DNA of 64,000 nucleotides from Sciurus carolinensis (lineage: Eukaryota > Chordata > Mammalia > Rodentia > Sciuridae). Position numbers and translations under genes: made by a program. The stretch covers positions 13,116,001-13,180,000 of the forward strand of contig NC_062226.1 of NCBI RefSeq assembly GCF_902686445.1, read 5' to 3'. The notes under the pieces were generated by a model. It made no database searches, had not been told where the DNA came from, and saw nothing but the letters and a program-made list of their open reading frames with translations. Each line of letters starts with the position of its first letter. Position 1 is the first letter of the stretch. Shown here piece by piece: positions 1-11,363 of this stretch.

Positions 1-43
1 TTGCGTAAACATCTCGACGCTTCACAGTGATCGGCATCAGCTG

Positions 44-312
44 CGCACCTGTGATCCCAGAGACTCCTCATAAGCCCAATTACTCCCATAATCCCAGCTA
101 TTCCCTACAATCCCAGCTATTCCAGTAATCCCAGCTATGCAGAAGCCTGAGGCAAGAGGATCACAAGTTTGTGGCCAGCCTGAGAAACTTAGTGAGGACT
201 TGCCTCAAAGTAAAACTTTTCAAAGGGCTGGGGATGCAGCTCAGTGGCAGAGCGACCAAGTGCACAGCCTTGAGCTCCATCCCCAGTACCACACACGGTC
301 GTCAAAAAAGAC
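44..312 (+). repeat. B1-ID dimer SINE with internal triplication
   Basis: The B1-type left part contains the 'atcccagcta' and 'gaggcaagaggatcac' boxes. It is followed by an ID unit from about 226 ('gggctggggatgcagctcag') to 'ccccagtacc'. Within the left part the 12-mer aatcccagctat occurs three times (90, 109, 127), an 18-19 bp local tandem duplication not found in the other copies here. Confidence 0.85.
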
Positions 313-357
313 TTAACAAATGTCACGTGTACAAAACTAATTAACAAACAAACAAAC

Positions 358-852
358 AAAACACTGCTAAAAGGGGTTAACCGAGATCTAAATAAATGGA
401 CCACGTTCAAGGACTGGAGACGCAGTACTGTGAAGACAGCATGTCTCTCCAAACTGACCTATAGAGCCAATGCAATTCCAATCAAAATCCTAACAAGCTT
501 TTCAAAGACCCTGAAAAGCTCAATTTTAAATTTAGATACCAAAGTGAAGGACTTAGAATAGCCAATCAAGCTTGAGAAAGAAGAAAAAGGTTAAGAGACT
601 TATATTAACTGGTTTCAAGTTGTACTTTACAGTTTCAAAATAGAGCTGATGTAAAGGAGACAGCGTGGTATTAGCATAAGGATAAGATGCGCAGATCAAT
701 AGAACAGAATAGAGAATCCAGAAATAGACCCACACACATGTGGTCAGTTGATTTTTGAAAACAAGTGCCAAAGGAAAAGAAGACTTTTTTTTTTTTAAAC
801 GAATCGTGCTAGAACAACCAGCTATCTGTATGTAACAAAAATGGACTTCTAG
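358..852 (+). repeat. LINE-1 ORF2 relic
   Basis: Matches the well-known DNA of the L1 ORF2 C-terminal half: 'atctaaataaatgga', 'ccaatgcaattccaatcaaa', 'gcgtggtattagcataagga', 'aatagacccacacacatgtg', 'gtcagttgatttttga'. The frame is broken by many stops, and a T-rich run (783-796) interrupts it. It is a dead fragment with no start, no ORF1 and no 3' UTR. Confidence 0.85.
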
Positions 853-2135
853 GAAAGATGGAGAAACCAATCTAGAGAAGCAGAAACTGTGCCTTGTGTG
901 TTTCTATCTTAAAACTGACTCCTGAGATAAGAAGCAGCAGCCCCGACTTTAACAGGAGAAGCTGACATTGACATCGCAATCAACAGCCAGGGGATACTGA
1001 GGAGATGAAGCCCAGGGATCTCTGAATCTGAGGGCTGCCTCACCGGGGAAAGAAGCCACTGTGCAGAGATGAGCGAGAGGACAATGGGTCCCCAGCCACT
1101 CAGGACGCCAAGTGTCCTCTCTGACCTCAGCCCCTATCCACATTCCCAAGCCACCTCTGCCCCCATCCCAGCCTCCAGTCACACAAGGCAGAAAGAGGTG
1201 AGCTGTCCTGGGGGATCTCACTTTTTTTTTTCCATGATGTTGGTTTCAGGCCATCAAATTGTGACAGTTTGTTGTCTCTCACATGGAACTGGGATCAGAG
1301 TCAGGGGCACAGACAACACGGCCCCCTGCTTTGGGGTGTGAGGGAGGGAGTCTGGTGGGAGAGAGACACAGGGGCCACATGGAGGCCTCAGTGTGCAGGA
1401 CACTGTCCCCATCCTGAAGATCCTCAGCACTTGGTGAGAAGTGGGCACAGCATCTCCTCAGAGGGGACCCAGGGGTCAGGCTTGGAGCTGGTGCCCAGGA
1501 GGTGGGAAGGAGAAGCAGACCAGACTCACACCTTGACCTCTGGATGGACTCACCACTGGTCCAGCACAAAGCCCACAAACTTCTCAGCCCGTGTAGACCT
1601 TGTCACCAGCTCCACCCCTCTACTTGAGCTACTAACAATCGCTTTTGTCAACACATGCTTCCAATTCCTCATCCTGAGAAGCTTCTCACCTCTAAAGAAT
1701 TCCAAGCCTTCCAGAAAACTGAATTTCCTGGCTACTCGGAAGATTGATGAACAGGCTTGAGGGCTTCTATCATCCCCAAGTCTCTCCTTTCTCTGAGGAC
1801 TTCTAGGAATTTGAGTCTGCAGTGTGACCCTCTCCTTTTTCATTCCGGTTTTCTCCTGTTACTCTTTTTTCTGTAGCTGCAAGGCCTCTTCCAGGACCAA
1901 CAGAGAGCTGACATTTATTGTGTTGCTGCATTTGGAGGAAATAGGGGTCCTTTAGGCACGTGCTCACTCCTCTCTGCTGTGTGCGATTTCTGTATATCCT
2001 TTTTTAAAACACAATGCACTACGACACATTTGGTAGCAAATGCATATGTAGTAAGAGGGTGTGTAAGATACACACCATCTTTAGACAGCTGGTTTTACTC
2101 CTGAGGAAAGAGCAAGTAGCCACAGCTGCATCTCA
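853..2135. other. Intronic sequence, no gene seen
   Basis: Unique-looking, moderately GC-rich intron sequence with a T10 run near 1222. Short open frames on both strands are not supported by composition or similarity. Confidence 0.6.
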
Positions 2136-2282
2136 GAGGCCAGCAAACTTTCTCCATCAAGGGTCAGACAGTAAATATTTTGGGCTTGAGAGGTCACCCT
2201 TCCAGCATGAAAAGCAGCTATGGACAATTCGTAAATGAAAGAACAAGGTTGTGTCCCAATAAAGCTTTATTTGTGGACACTG
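2136..2282. repeat. Ancient DNA-transposon relic (hAT-type MER family)
   Basis: The words 'aggccagcaaactttctcc', 'cagtaaatattttgggctt', 'aaagcagctatggacaat' and 'caataaagctttatttgtgg' match in order a very common old mammalian MER repeat. I recognise the family pattern but am not sure of the subfamily name. Confidence 0.55.
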
Positions 2283-2303
2283 GAACTTGAAAGTATTATT
2301 CTT

Positions 2304-2511
2304 GTCAGGCGCGGTGGCGCACGCATGCCTATAATCCCAGTAGTTCAGAAGACTGAGGCAAAAGGATTGCAAATTCAAAGCCAGCCTCAGCAACTTTGTG
2401 AGAGGCCCTAAGCAACTTAGTGAGACCCTGTCTGCAAAGAAAAATTAAAAAGGGCTGGGATGTGGCTCAGAGGTTTAAGCACCACTGGGTTCCATCCCCA
2501 GGACCAAAAAA
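2304..2511 (+). repeat. B1-ID dimer SINE
   Basis: The B1 part starts 'gtcaggcgcggtggcgcacg' and includes 'aggattgcaaattcaaagcc' and 'gtgagaccctgtct'. An ID part follows ('gggctgggatgtggctcag' to 'ccccaggacc') and then an A-rich tail. It is a full-length squirrel-type dimer. Confidence 0.9.
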
Positions 2512-4261
2512 AATTTTTAAATTAATCTTCTTTTAATTTTCATTTTAACCATTTAAAAATGTCAAAAATTATTTCTAGCTCCTAAGCCTTAATGAGAATA
2601 GGTGCGGGGTGGGTCTGACGGGTGCCCACATAATGACTCCTGCCGTCTCTCCATCCTTTCCTTCCTGACAGAACAGGAAGGGGAGCAGGTACAGCAAGGT
2701 TAACTCTTCGTCTGAGAGGTGGTGCTGCAACGTCATTCGCAATGATTTTCTAGGCTTTCAAAATATTTTAGGATTTTCAAAATCTTACAGAAAGAAAGGG
2801 AAGAGGCTGGAAATAATCCCCAAATGTTCCCAGAGTTTCTCAGTGAATGTTGGGATTAAAGATGATTTTTATTTGCATCTATTCTCTGACAGATAGTTAT
2901 TATTTTTGTCCTTCTCAGAATCGTGTGGGACATTTAAAAAGGAATAAAACAAGAGGAGATGCAGGAGTGTGGCCCATAACTGGTGGTCTGCCCCCACCCC
3001 CGGGGCTGTCAGTAACACACCGGGACCTCTTCTGGAATGTCCCTGGGAAGTGTGGTCCCGCCCACCCAGGCACAGTGCACTCAGGGCTGGTAAAAGGCCC
3101 CTTCTGCAGGCAGCCTGAGCTCCCTGAAGGTCAGGCTCCCTGAAGGGTTGCGCAGCAGCTGCTGGTGGGGAGACTGGTGGGGAGACGCGCTGGCCCCCCT
3201 GCCTGCGGCTCAGCCTCCAGCTCTGAGCAGGTCCTGGATACCAGGTGGGACCTGAATAGCTACGCAGGTCGCACACAGGAAACCCAAGCTCCTCCCGAAC
3301 CCCCCACCCACCACACTTCTCCCCTGCTGTCCAGGGCTGCCCGCCACCACCCTGCTCCTTGCTGCTGGGTCACCCCAGCTCCAGGACCTTCCCGCCATTC
3401 TCCCAAGGGACCAACCCCGCAGCATGGGCATCCAGAGCCAGCCTGCTAGGCCTCCACCTTCGCCGACCCTCGCTGCTCTGACCCCCGCCCACATCCCTAC
3501 ATCTTTCCAAAGGCCTGATGCCACCACAGCTCCAAGTCCTCTGGCCACAGTGGTGACCCCTGGGCCTCTTTGGAGTGTCAGGTTCCCAGATTCCCGTTGG
3601 GAATCTCAGGAACCAGTTCATCTATTATCAACAAAAACTACAGGGCAGCACGGTACAGGGGTGGGCACCAGAGGGTCCCGATCTTCTGTCTTGCCAAACG
3701 CCAAGATCACCATGTCAGACTTCATTTAAACAATGTTCTAACTCCCAAAAGAACCCAAGACCATCACGCAGAATGCAGGAGAGGAACTGAAGGGGGTTAC
3801 TGCAATGAGGGCGACGGCGTGGGAGACTCACCATGGTGGCCTTAGGCTGTGATTCTGCTGCAGGCCAGGGACTAAAGGTGGCAGGAACCCAGCACTGGTC
3901 CTCAGAGAGGTGTGCAGGTCTCCCATGTCCACCCACCAAACCTGCCAGCCCCTCCACTCCACCCCACGGCTCTGCACATCCTTGATGACCCCCAGGACAC
4001 CTCAGGACACCTCCTCAAGGCCACAGCCACACCCGCTCCAAACTGCTCCCGGACCTTCCCTCCCTGGGCCAGCTCAGACCCGTGCCTCTCACAACCGGAT
4101 GGCCAACAGTCACGGTGACCTCTGCTACCCACTCTGGCCGCCCCACCCCAGTGCAGCTTGCTGGTTGCGAAGTCCTTCTCCTAGGTTCAGGAGGCGCTGG
4201 CCGACTCAGACTCTGCCACTTGGCTGCTGGGAGGTGGCGAGCAAGCCACTCAGCCGACCTG
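2512..4261. other. Intronic sequence, no gene seen
   Basis: AT-rich at first (2515-2600, 2740-2960), then GC-rich and C-rich. Several frames of 90-135 codons exist on both strands between 2850 and 3850, but they overlap one another antisense and look like chance frames. No similarity is recognised. Confidence 0.6.
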
Positions 4262-4420
4262 GCCTGCAGCTTTCTCTTCCACAAAAGGGAGCAGGTACCA
4301 GTGTCTGTGAGCTTGAGGACTGAATGCCATGGTGCTTATAAAGGACTCAGAAGAATGCCTGGCACTGTGTGGGCACTTAAGAAACACAGGCGCCATCGTC
4401 ACTGTCACTGCTATTTTCAA
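4262..4420 (+). repeat. MIR/L2-type relic
   Basis: 'cttataaaggactcagaag' followed by 'gcctggcactgtgtgggcac' is the typical 3' part of a plus-oriented MIR. Diverged. Confidence 0.45.
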
Positions 4421-4776
4421 AGTCCTCCCTTGGGGAAGGGAGGGCACCAGGGCCTAGCCACCATTCAAGGACCTGACTGTTTCCCATCACACTGTCTGCT
4501 AACCTGATCACAGGACCTTCCCTGGGACTCAGCACCTCCAAGCAAGGCCTGGCTACATCCTCAAGGCAGCCCCTGGCCCAGAGCCTGCACACAGTAGGTG
4601 GCTCACTAAAGCCTGCTGCTCTGAATACCAGTTACACTTATAGCAGCCTCTGGGGATGCTAAAGAACCACCTGGATGGTTCCAATCCCCACAGGTGTCTC
4701 GTAGTACTTCTACATCAGTCCTAACAGATTTGTGGCTAGCCCCTCAGGCTTCGGATGGACAGATAACAAGTCACCC

Positions 4777-4875
4777 AGCCTATAACGATATCTGACACTG
4801 TGCCACATCTCGTTGTTAGGTATGCTTTGAGCCCAGAGACATTCAGTGACTTGTCTGAGGTCACACAGTACGTAT
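4777..4875 (-). repeat. MIR relic
   Basis: 'cagtgacttgtctgaggtca' followed by 'cacagta' is the MIR core read in reverse orientation. Confidence 0.6.
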
Positions 4876-6211
4876 GGCCCCACTCAGGACCCCTGCCTTG
4901 GCCACACTCCTGAACCAAAGTCGGTGTCTCCAGAATAGAGGCAGAAGTGGAAAGAAAATCACTTCTGTTTAAGACTATTCCAGATTGCCAGTGTATTGAT
5001 TTCCAGCCTCTACACCCAAGCTCCATGACTCTCCATACCAAGGGGAAGACGCCAAGAAGGAGCCCCATCTGCCTGCCGCTTCCCGGCCAGCTGCTGCCTC
5101 CTCGGCCAGCAGCTCTGGGGTGGGGCGAGCTCACAACCCACATCTTCCTGCCTGCGTACTGCCTTTTCCATTCACAGTCATTCAGCACATCACCTCCAAG
5201 GGCCTCGAGAAAGAAATCACACAGCCCGGGTGCCGCCAGTACTCCCCTGCCTGTCACAAGAGACGAGGGAAATAAAAGCTAACAAGACTTGCAAAAGAAA
5301 AATCCCCAAACCACGGTGCAGGTTCCCAGCAGCTGTCAAAGTCAACACAGGGATGGGGTGAGGCTGGGAAACCCGCTGCTGATACACCCAGGCAGCTGTG
5401 GAGTCTGACTACACAGACCCAGGCACGCGGGGCTACGGGCACTACGCCCGGGTCTCTAAGTACAGAGGGCACGTCCAGACCCGAGAACCAAGACGGTCCA
5501 CTGCAAGTTACCGAGGCTTCTTGGTCTCCCACTATTATTTGGAAGGCCATCGACGTTCCCCTTGCTTCCTTATTTATGCAATCAGAGGAAATCACAGCAC
5601 AGAGAGCCGCTTCCAAACCCAAGGCCACGTGGGCCCATTTCAGATGGATAATTAAATATTGAACAAACGCTGAAATGCCTCCACTGGATGGGGATGGCTA
5701 AAAATAACCACCCTGCCACTCCTAGCGCTGGCTCCGAAGCACCCCCATCTCAACTGCTGGCTCTCAGATCCCCCTCCCAGCACCTTCCCGGGAATGGTGG
5801 AGTGGGGCGGGAGCCGACTCCCCAAATACCTACTTGACGGAAAACAAAACTTCAGCTCCCAGCAAGCTCTGAATGTTCCTGACCAGGAAATACTCTCCCT
5901 TTCCTGACATTTAACCAAGTGGCCCCCAGAGGAAGGTGCAAGGGAAATATCACAGCGTTGCTTTTCTTTTAAAAATAGTCAGAAGGCTTCATGTCATTTC
6001 CAAAGCAAAACACGTATGCAGTCCAGGATGTGGGCACGTTCGTGTCCAGTTACGCAGGAGTTCCACCGCCCGGCTCCAGAAGACCCAGCGAAAAAGCCTG
6101 CTGCCTCAGTGTCCCTGTCTGTGCCTACCTTAGGAAAAGGAACGAAGGGGACCAAGACCAAAAGAGGATGCAAAGGGTTCCAGACTGAATCTGTCCTTGG
6201 CATCTTTAGGT
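4876..6211. other. Intronic sequence with possible conserved blocks
   Basis: No gene is seen; a 173-codon minus frame (4736..5257) runs through the MIR relic and is a chance frame. Two AT-richer patches, about 5500..5690 (with ttatttatgcaatcag, a CACGTG at 5627 and ataattaaatattg) and about 5860..6010, look less degenerate than their surroundings and could be regulatory. Confidence 0.4.
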
Positions 6212-6270
6212 AACGTCAGGCAAGTGGTCTTGGCTTCCGTGGGCCTCAGTTTCCCTGCTGTCAAAGGGAA
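6212..6270 (+). repeat. MIR core fragment
   Basis: 'gggcctcagtttccctgctg' followed by 'tcaaagg' is the plus-oriented MIR core. Confidence 0.5.
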
Positions 6271-7289
6271 CGGCTGGCTCCTGGTTCTGGAGCTGGGAGG
6301 GACCACAACTATCAGCAGCAGAGCAAAACAGATTCCCTGCCTCCTGCCCCCACCTCGTGCCACCGGGTCTCAGTAAATACAGAATACAGAATGAAACGAG
6401 GCGGAGATGGGGCTCCCAGCAGCCAGAACAGTGCACCCGCCCACTGAGATCAAGAGCAAGCGCACCCCGGTCCATCCGCATTCTGAGTCACACCAACCAA
6501 AAGAAGGTGGTCAGCACGGAGCTTCCGAGTGTGGCTCCGAGCCGGCTTTGCAGTCCAGCGACCTCAGCTTTAACCTCACACCTCACCGCTGCCACCCCAA
6601 GCTGCTTCCTCACTGCGCCAGCAACTAATGATGTAACCATCTCCACCTTGGAGGAGGGCAGAGAGTTGCCCTGAGATGAGAGATGGCCAGGCGAGGTCCC
6701 TGGCACAGGGCTGGCCCCATTGAGCTTGGTTAAAGAGGATGAGGACCATCCAGCAACGCAAAGGCCAAGTGGACATTCCAGCAGATTAGCTGGCAACTCG
6801 GTCCTCCCTCAGGACCTAGAGCGCTCTGGCGAGTGGGCCTCAGGCTGTCTGCCCACTCCAGGGACCTCACCCCAGGGGACACTGAACATTCCACTCAGCA
6901 CTAAGGAACTTAGGGGAGAAATAGGACTGAAGCCCTGAGACCTGAGAACAGCACAGGGAAACGGCATGGTAGCAGATTCGAACGACAAGCAGGTACAGGG
7001 GCAGAGAGGCTGGCCCTGGGGAAGGAGGAGTCCCTCGTGGGCTATTCCAAGCACGTGGGGGAGCCAACCAGGAGGAATGACTACCTACAGACAGCCAGCT
7101 GAGTCCCTTCCCCTGCCTCCCTCCCAAGTTACAGTCAAGACTGTGGGAGGTGATGGCCATGAACGGCCGATGGAGTTTCTGACTGTGCAAAGCCTACAGG
7201 AAGAGAGCAGGAGCCTTCCCAAGGCCAAGGTCTGCCCTGGAGCTCTGCATGCTCGGGACCTGGAGCTGGGTAGAGTGAGGCTCCCCCAG

Positions 7290-7440
7290 TTCAGAGCTGT
7301 GTGACCCTAGGCAAGGCTTTCACTCTCTGGGCTGCAGTTTCCTTAGCTGTAAAATGAGGATGATTCTGGTATCGACCTCATGGCCTGTTCTCAGCATGGA
7401 CCAGGTAAGACCCGTTCTGAGTTAAACTCATCAGTGGAGC
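7290..7440 (+). repeat. MIR element
   Basis: 'ctgtgtgaccctaggcaagg', 'gcagtttccttagctgtaaa' and 'atgaggatgattctggt' follow the MIR consensus in order over about 150 bp. Confidence 0.75.
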
Positions 7441-8555
7441 TGGGCTGCACTCAGCAAACAGGAGGCGCTGTTTGAACCTTACCACAGCCCATAATGGGAG
7501 GGAACTCCCCAAATCCTAAGGTATGTAAAGGTGAGGATGGTCTGGAGAAGCTGGGTCTGAGTCCCAGAGGAGGGATTGTGTCTCAGCAGAAACAGGACCA
7601 GAGAGGTGGCAAAGGGTAGAAGGATTTCAGCAGTCTCATCCAAGGTAGAGCCAAAATTAGGCCCTGGGCCCCCGGGGGGACATTTGAGAGTTAGGGGTCA
7701 CAAGATATGACCAGTCCCCAACCCCAGGGCTGTTCTCAGTGCTGCCCAGCTCATGGGCTCCAAGCTGTTGCCCCAGAGACCTCTCAGTAGGTCTCACTGA
7801 AGCCAGGGCCCCCTGAGGAGGCCACAGCCCCCAGGACTTGCATACAGGTCCTTCCCTGACCAGCGCTCCCAGCTAGGAACCAGTTGCATCAAACCACGTT
7901 CCCCACCCGTCGCCAGCTTAGAGGCCAGCAGCCCTGGGGGACTTGGACAAGCCATAGCCCCTCTGTGCTTCATTGTGTCATCCCCAGCGACTGGATGGCC
8001 CAACTGCCATGTTCTGAGCCCTCGGGGGGTGCCGCTCCCTCAGGAGGTCAGCCCAGCCCTTCGGGGTTCCACCGGGGCACCTTGCCTGCATTCTACAAAG
8101 TGTATGCAGGGTTTCCGGGACTCCCTCTGAGGCCCCACGGCCTCCAGCAGACCCTGACGGAAGACACACAGCTCCCCAAGCTCTGGGATGTACCCAGAGC
8201 CAGTTGGCTCCGGGCTGAGCTGGGAGGAGAGCCCAGATCTCTCTCTAACCACTGCTCAGCACCCCAGAAAGGGCCCCATGCCCCAGTGCACCCCAAAAGT
8301 TGGCTTCCCCAACTAACAGGAGCTTGGAGAGGGCAATCCATCCCCATGTGCCCCCAACACCCAGGCCTGAGGAGCAGTAGGTATCAAGAGGTGTTTGCTG
8401 GCTGAATGAAGGGCCATGACTTTATCCAGGGACAAAGCTTTCCTTAACCCCAGTGCAGGTAGGTAGGGGGACACTGGTTGGTGACACTCTTCTGGGGACA
8501 AGATCCCTCACATTCATGGACCATGATCAGCTTTCTAGTGGACCCAGGGTCACAA
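7441..8555. other. Intronic sequence, no gene seen
   Basis: Unique GC-rich sequence. The 173-codon plus frame at 7884..8405 is open against 60-85-codon frames on the other strand and has no recognisable protein features. An L2-like 3' tail ('tgctggctgaatgaa') is visible near 8395. Confidence 0.55.
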
Positions 8556-8730
8556 GGTACAATGTGATATGGCCAAATGAACCTCACCACCCCTGCCTCT
8601 TGTTATCATCAAGCTTTATAACCAACCATGGGTCTCACTGTGCCCATTCTTCGGATGAGGACACCAAGGCCCAGAGAAGGGAACAGCCTCCATTACTTGC
8701 CCCATGCTGGTCAAACCTGGGTGGCTGTAG
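8556..8730 (-). repeat. MIR relic
   Basis: 'cccattcttcggatgaggac' followed by 'accaaggcccagagaaggga' is MIR in reverse orientation. Confidence 0.55.
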
Positions 8731-9544
8731 TACTGTCCCCTGCCAGGGACAAAGTTCTGCTCTCAAGTGAGCAGTGAGCACTCCCCCAAACTGAGAGAAG
8801 GTATGGGGTGGGGCCAGGGAGCGTCCTCAGAGGTGGTGGCCTGGCCATCTGGAGGTCCCCGCTGCCAACCACCACCCCCTCCACTCTCCTACTTCGGAGC
8901 ACACACAGCCTGAGTTCCTGGTTGATTTCCTTCTGTGCAAGTGGCAGAGACCAGAAAGGGCCAGACCCAGGTTGAGGAGCTGTGTGCCACCCCTTCCTCT
9001 GGGGTCTGCCGCCACCACCATGGGCCCAAACCCCGAGGACCATGGGGAGAAGGCTGCCCCTCAAGGCCAAGGGTGGCTACCACCGGGGCGGGAGTCTGCC
9101 CTCAAGATGGGGAGTGGCCCTGGAGCAGGGTCAAGTGCTGCCTTAGTGGAAGGCAGGCCATGGCAGAACTAGACACCTATGCCAGGGTGGGCAGGGGTCC
9201 CACCTCCACCTCCTATCCTGCCTGCAGCCCTCACCCACCTGTGACTCCCCGTCACCGCAGGCCCTTGAGTAGGGCCAAACTCCGTCCCCTGCTATCTCCC
9301 CCTCGCCACTGTCCGCCCCATCACAGGATGAGCTCAGCCACACACAAGACAGTGTCCCTTTCTTTGTCTTCTGCACACTGTTCCTTCTAGTCAGGGAAAG
9401 GACAATCGTTCACAGTCATCTGTGGCCCTAGCCAGGCACAGGTGTCCAGCTAGCTGTCCAGGCACAGGCGTCCAGTTTTCTGCACACAGTCTATCACACG
9501 AGGTCACTGAGGCCTGGAGAAGTTTTCTGCAGAGGTGGAATCTG
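8731..9544. other. Intronic sequence, no gene seen
   Basis: GC-rich unique sequence. A short imperfect tandem ('ccaggcacaggtgtccag' / 'ccaggcacaggcgtccag') lies at 9433..9477. Confidence 0.5.
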
Positions 9545-9665
9545 AACCCAGCCCTGATCATTCACTCCCTCTGCCAGGGGAAATGCGATCCATCCTGTAA
9601 GACACGCTCCAAATGTCGCCTCCTCTGTGAGGCGCTCTCTGATTTCCCCAGATAGACTTCTGTCA
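9545..9665 (+). repeat. L2 relic
   Basis: 'ccaaatgtcgcctcctctgt' followed by 'gaggcgctctctgatttccc' is the familiar L2 3'-region wording. Diverged and short. Confidence 0.5.
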
Positions 9666-9944
9666 GGACAGTCTCCTCCCACTCCCAGGAAGGCCGTGAG
9701 GAGGATGAGACACAAAGCAGCACTCCGGGTGGGCACACTGGGCCTTGGACCTGGGTCTCAGATGACAGCCTACACAGACGTGGTCCCCTGCACCATCTGG
9801 TGGAGCCGGGGAAGTTCAGGCACTCCCTGTGTCTGCAGTCAAGGATGGAGCATCCCGGGTGGGACAGGTCAGAGTGCGTGCAGGAGAGCTCCCGGTGGCC
9901 ACAGCATGACTGGACATGTGTACAATTTCCATTTCTCACAGCAC

Positions 9945-10055
9945 TAAACTGTCTCCTCAAGGAATCCTTCACCTACAGCTACTGCCACTTTACAGCTAAG
10001 AAGGCAGAAGTGACTTGCCCGAAGTCACAAAGCTTAAACCCAGATCTCTGATCTC
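9945..10055 (-). repeat. MIR relic
   Basis: 'ccactttacagctaagaagg' and 'gtgacttgcccgaagtcaca' followed by 'aagctt' are reverse-oriented MIR core. Confidence 0.65.
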
Positions 10056-11089
10056 CCACACCAAATCTGGGGACTGGGAGTAGCCAGAGGCCATTTCAGG
10101 AAAGGTAAAGGGCAGGGGGGAATCACAGGCTTTGAGAGACCCACACGTACAGAACTCCCAGCACACACCTGTGCACCCACCCAGCCTTGAACTTGAACTC
10201 TAGTGTGCACCGGAATTCACTACTTCCTGAAGACAGCCTGTGTGTACATTGTTCCCTAACGGAGGGAAGAGTCTTCCCCATTCTGGAGGGAAGTGAGTAA
10301 ATGTGAACTGCCCTCTGCTTCATCTTCTCTCACACTGACAAGAACGCAGAAGTTCAGGGGCAGGGGGCCCAGGCCACAGGACCTGTGGGAATCTAAAGCC
10401 CCTGGGCCTGCCAGATTCTGCATGGCTTGCTCAAACCCCTCTGTGGTCAGGCTAGGATTAGGGCCAGCCTCCCCACTCCCCAAGATAACTGATGGCCCCC
10501 TCCTCCCTCCACGTCAGGGACACCCTCAAAGGGCCTGAGCCTTTGCGGGACTCTAGCCTTCCCTTCCAGGCCTCCGCCTCCCAGGGGGCCTCCCTCCCAC
10601 CTAGCTAGGGAAGGAAGTCCCGGGCCCCCACCCACCCGCAGTCCCCAGGATCACAGCATTTCCAGCTGAGGATCCTGTTACTGGAAAGAGAAAATGCTGC
10701 GCACACCTCCCCCTCCGTCTGGTCCCCCGGCTTGAAAGAGGAACCTTTTGCAAGGACCACTCAGGGGAGTCCTGGACAGATGGCCCCACACCCCCACTCC
10801 TCCATCCCACCTGTCCCTCCACCAAAGAGGTGCGGGAGCTGTTAAGCCCCTGAAAAGGAAAGAAGTTCAGGGCGGAGGGTGGCCAAGTTTAGGGTCGGCA
10901 GCACAGCAAGGTGAGGGAAGCCAAGATCCCCCTCCACTGCTCTCTCGCCAGGCTGCAGAGTAAACTGAGGCACAGAGGGACAGGAGGTCGAGTCCAAACG
11001 GCGGAATAACGACAACCCTGGATCCCGGTCTCCCTTGTCCTTGCTCACGGCTCGGGGGAGACAGCAGGGCCTCGACTTCCCCAAGAAGC
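10056..11089. other. Intronic sequence next to exon 1, no further exon seen
   Basis: Unique, C-rich sequence with polypyrimidine tracts. The frame continuing from DAB2IP exon 1 stays open past the splice donor down to 10842, but it diverges from the known protein after TRPAR, so it is read-through and not coding. Confidence 0.55.
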
Positions 11090-11230
11090 AGGATGAGGGC
11101 AAGCCGGGGCGATGCAGGTCGGGCGGACTAGGGACCCCGCAAGGAGCCGCGCGGGGACTGGGTCCCTGCGTCCCAGGCCATCGGGTGGCGAAGTGGCAGT
11201 AGGGAGGCCCCAGGGGTCTGGGGTCGGGGT

Positions 11231-11239
11231 GGCGCCTAC
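11231..11239 (-). promoter_or_regulatory. DAB2IP: 5' splice site of DAB2IP exon 1
   Basis: Read on the minus strand, the exon ends in CCAGGG and the intron begins GTAGGCG, with the junction between 11240 and 11239. The phase is 1 (one base of the next codon). The frame stays open beyond the donor, so the boundary rests on the donor match and on where homology to the known N-terminus stops (after TRPAR). Confidence 0.8.
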
Positions 11240-11363
11240 CCCTGGCAGGCCGGGTCCGGCTGCGGGAGCGGCTCCTCTGTCGCTGCAGCCGGGGCCGCCT
11301 CAGCAGCCGGTAGTAGTAGGACGACCTCCCGGTGCTCTTCCTGGCGTTGCCGCCCGCGGACAT
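11240..11363 (-). CDS. DAB2IP: DAB2IP first coding exon (5' part of the gene only)
   Basis: DAB2IP (AIP1) is a cytoplasmic/plasma-membrane Ras GTPase-activating scaffold with PH, C2, RasGAP, proline-rich and coiled-coil regions; it restrains Ras, PI3K-AKT and NF-kB signalling and promotes ASK1-JNK signalling. Only the N-terminus of one isoform is here. The ATG is at 11363 (minus) and 41 full codons follow, starting MSAGGNARKSTGRSSYYY, then a basic run (residues 19-30), then RSRSRSRTRPAR. I recognise this N-terminus from mammalian DAB2IP. The exon ends after the first base of codon 42 at 11240, followed by the donor GTAGGCG; a G left for the next exon fits the Glu that follows in the known protein. 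The exon lies in a CpG island. The next exon is not in the window. The coding assignment is strong; the transcription start is unknown. Confidence 0.9.

Larger units (their letters stand above)
1..11239 (-). other. DAB2IP intron 1 (3' end lies outside the window)
   Basis: Because DAB2IP exon 1 is on the minus strand and its donor is at 11239, all sequence to the left is intron. I looked for the next coding segment on the minus strand and found none, so the acceptor is further left. The interval holds a B1-ID dimer and an L1 relic at the left end, a second dimer, several MIR/L2 pieces, and otherwise unique GC-rich sequence. Confidence 0.75.

Noticed and set aside
90..138. CRISPR-like regular repeats
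   Set aside because: Only three short units inside a SINE in a mammalian genome; slippage duplication explains them.
358..852. Functional reverse transcriptase
   Set aside because: The L1 ORF2 fragment is short and has many stops.
4736..5257. 173-codon minus frame
   Set aside because: Its C-terminal third is translated MIR repeat.
10842..11239. Read-through part of the long minus-strand frame after DAB2IP exon 1
   Set aside because: A clean GT donor lies at 11239 and similarity to the known N-terminus stops exactly there; the rest is intron.
1..11239. DAB2IP exon 2 or the other known DAB2IP start exon
   Set aside because: No minus-strand segment in this interval matches the second-exon sequence I remember for the family; it must lie beyond the left edge.
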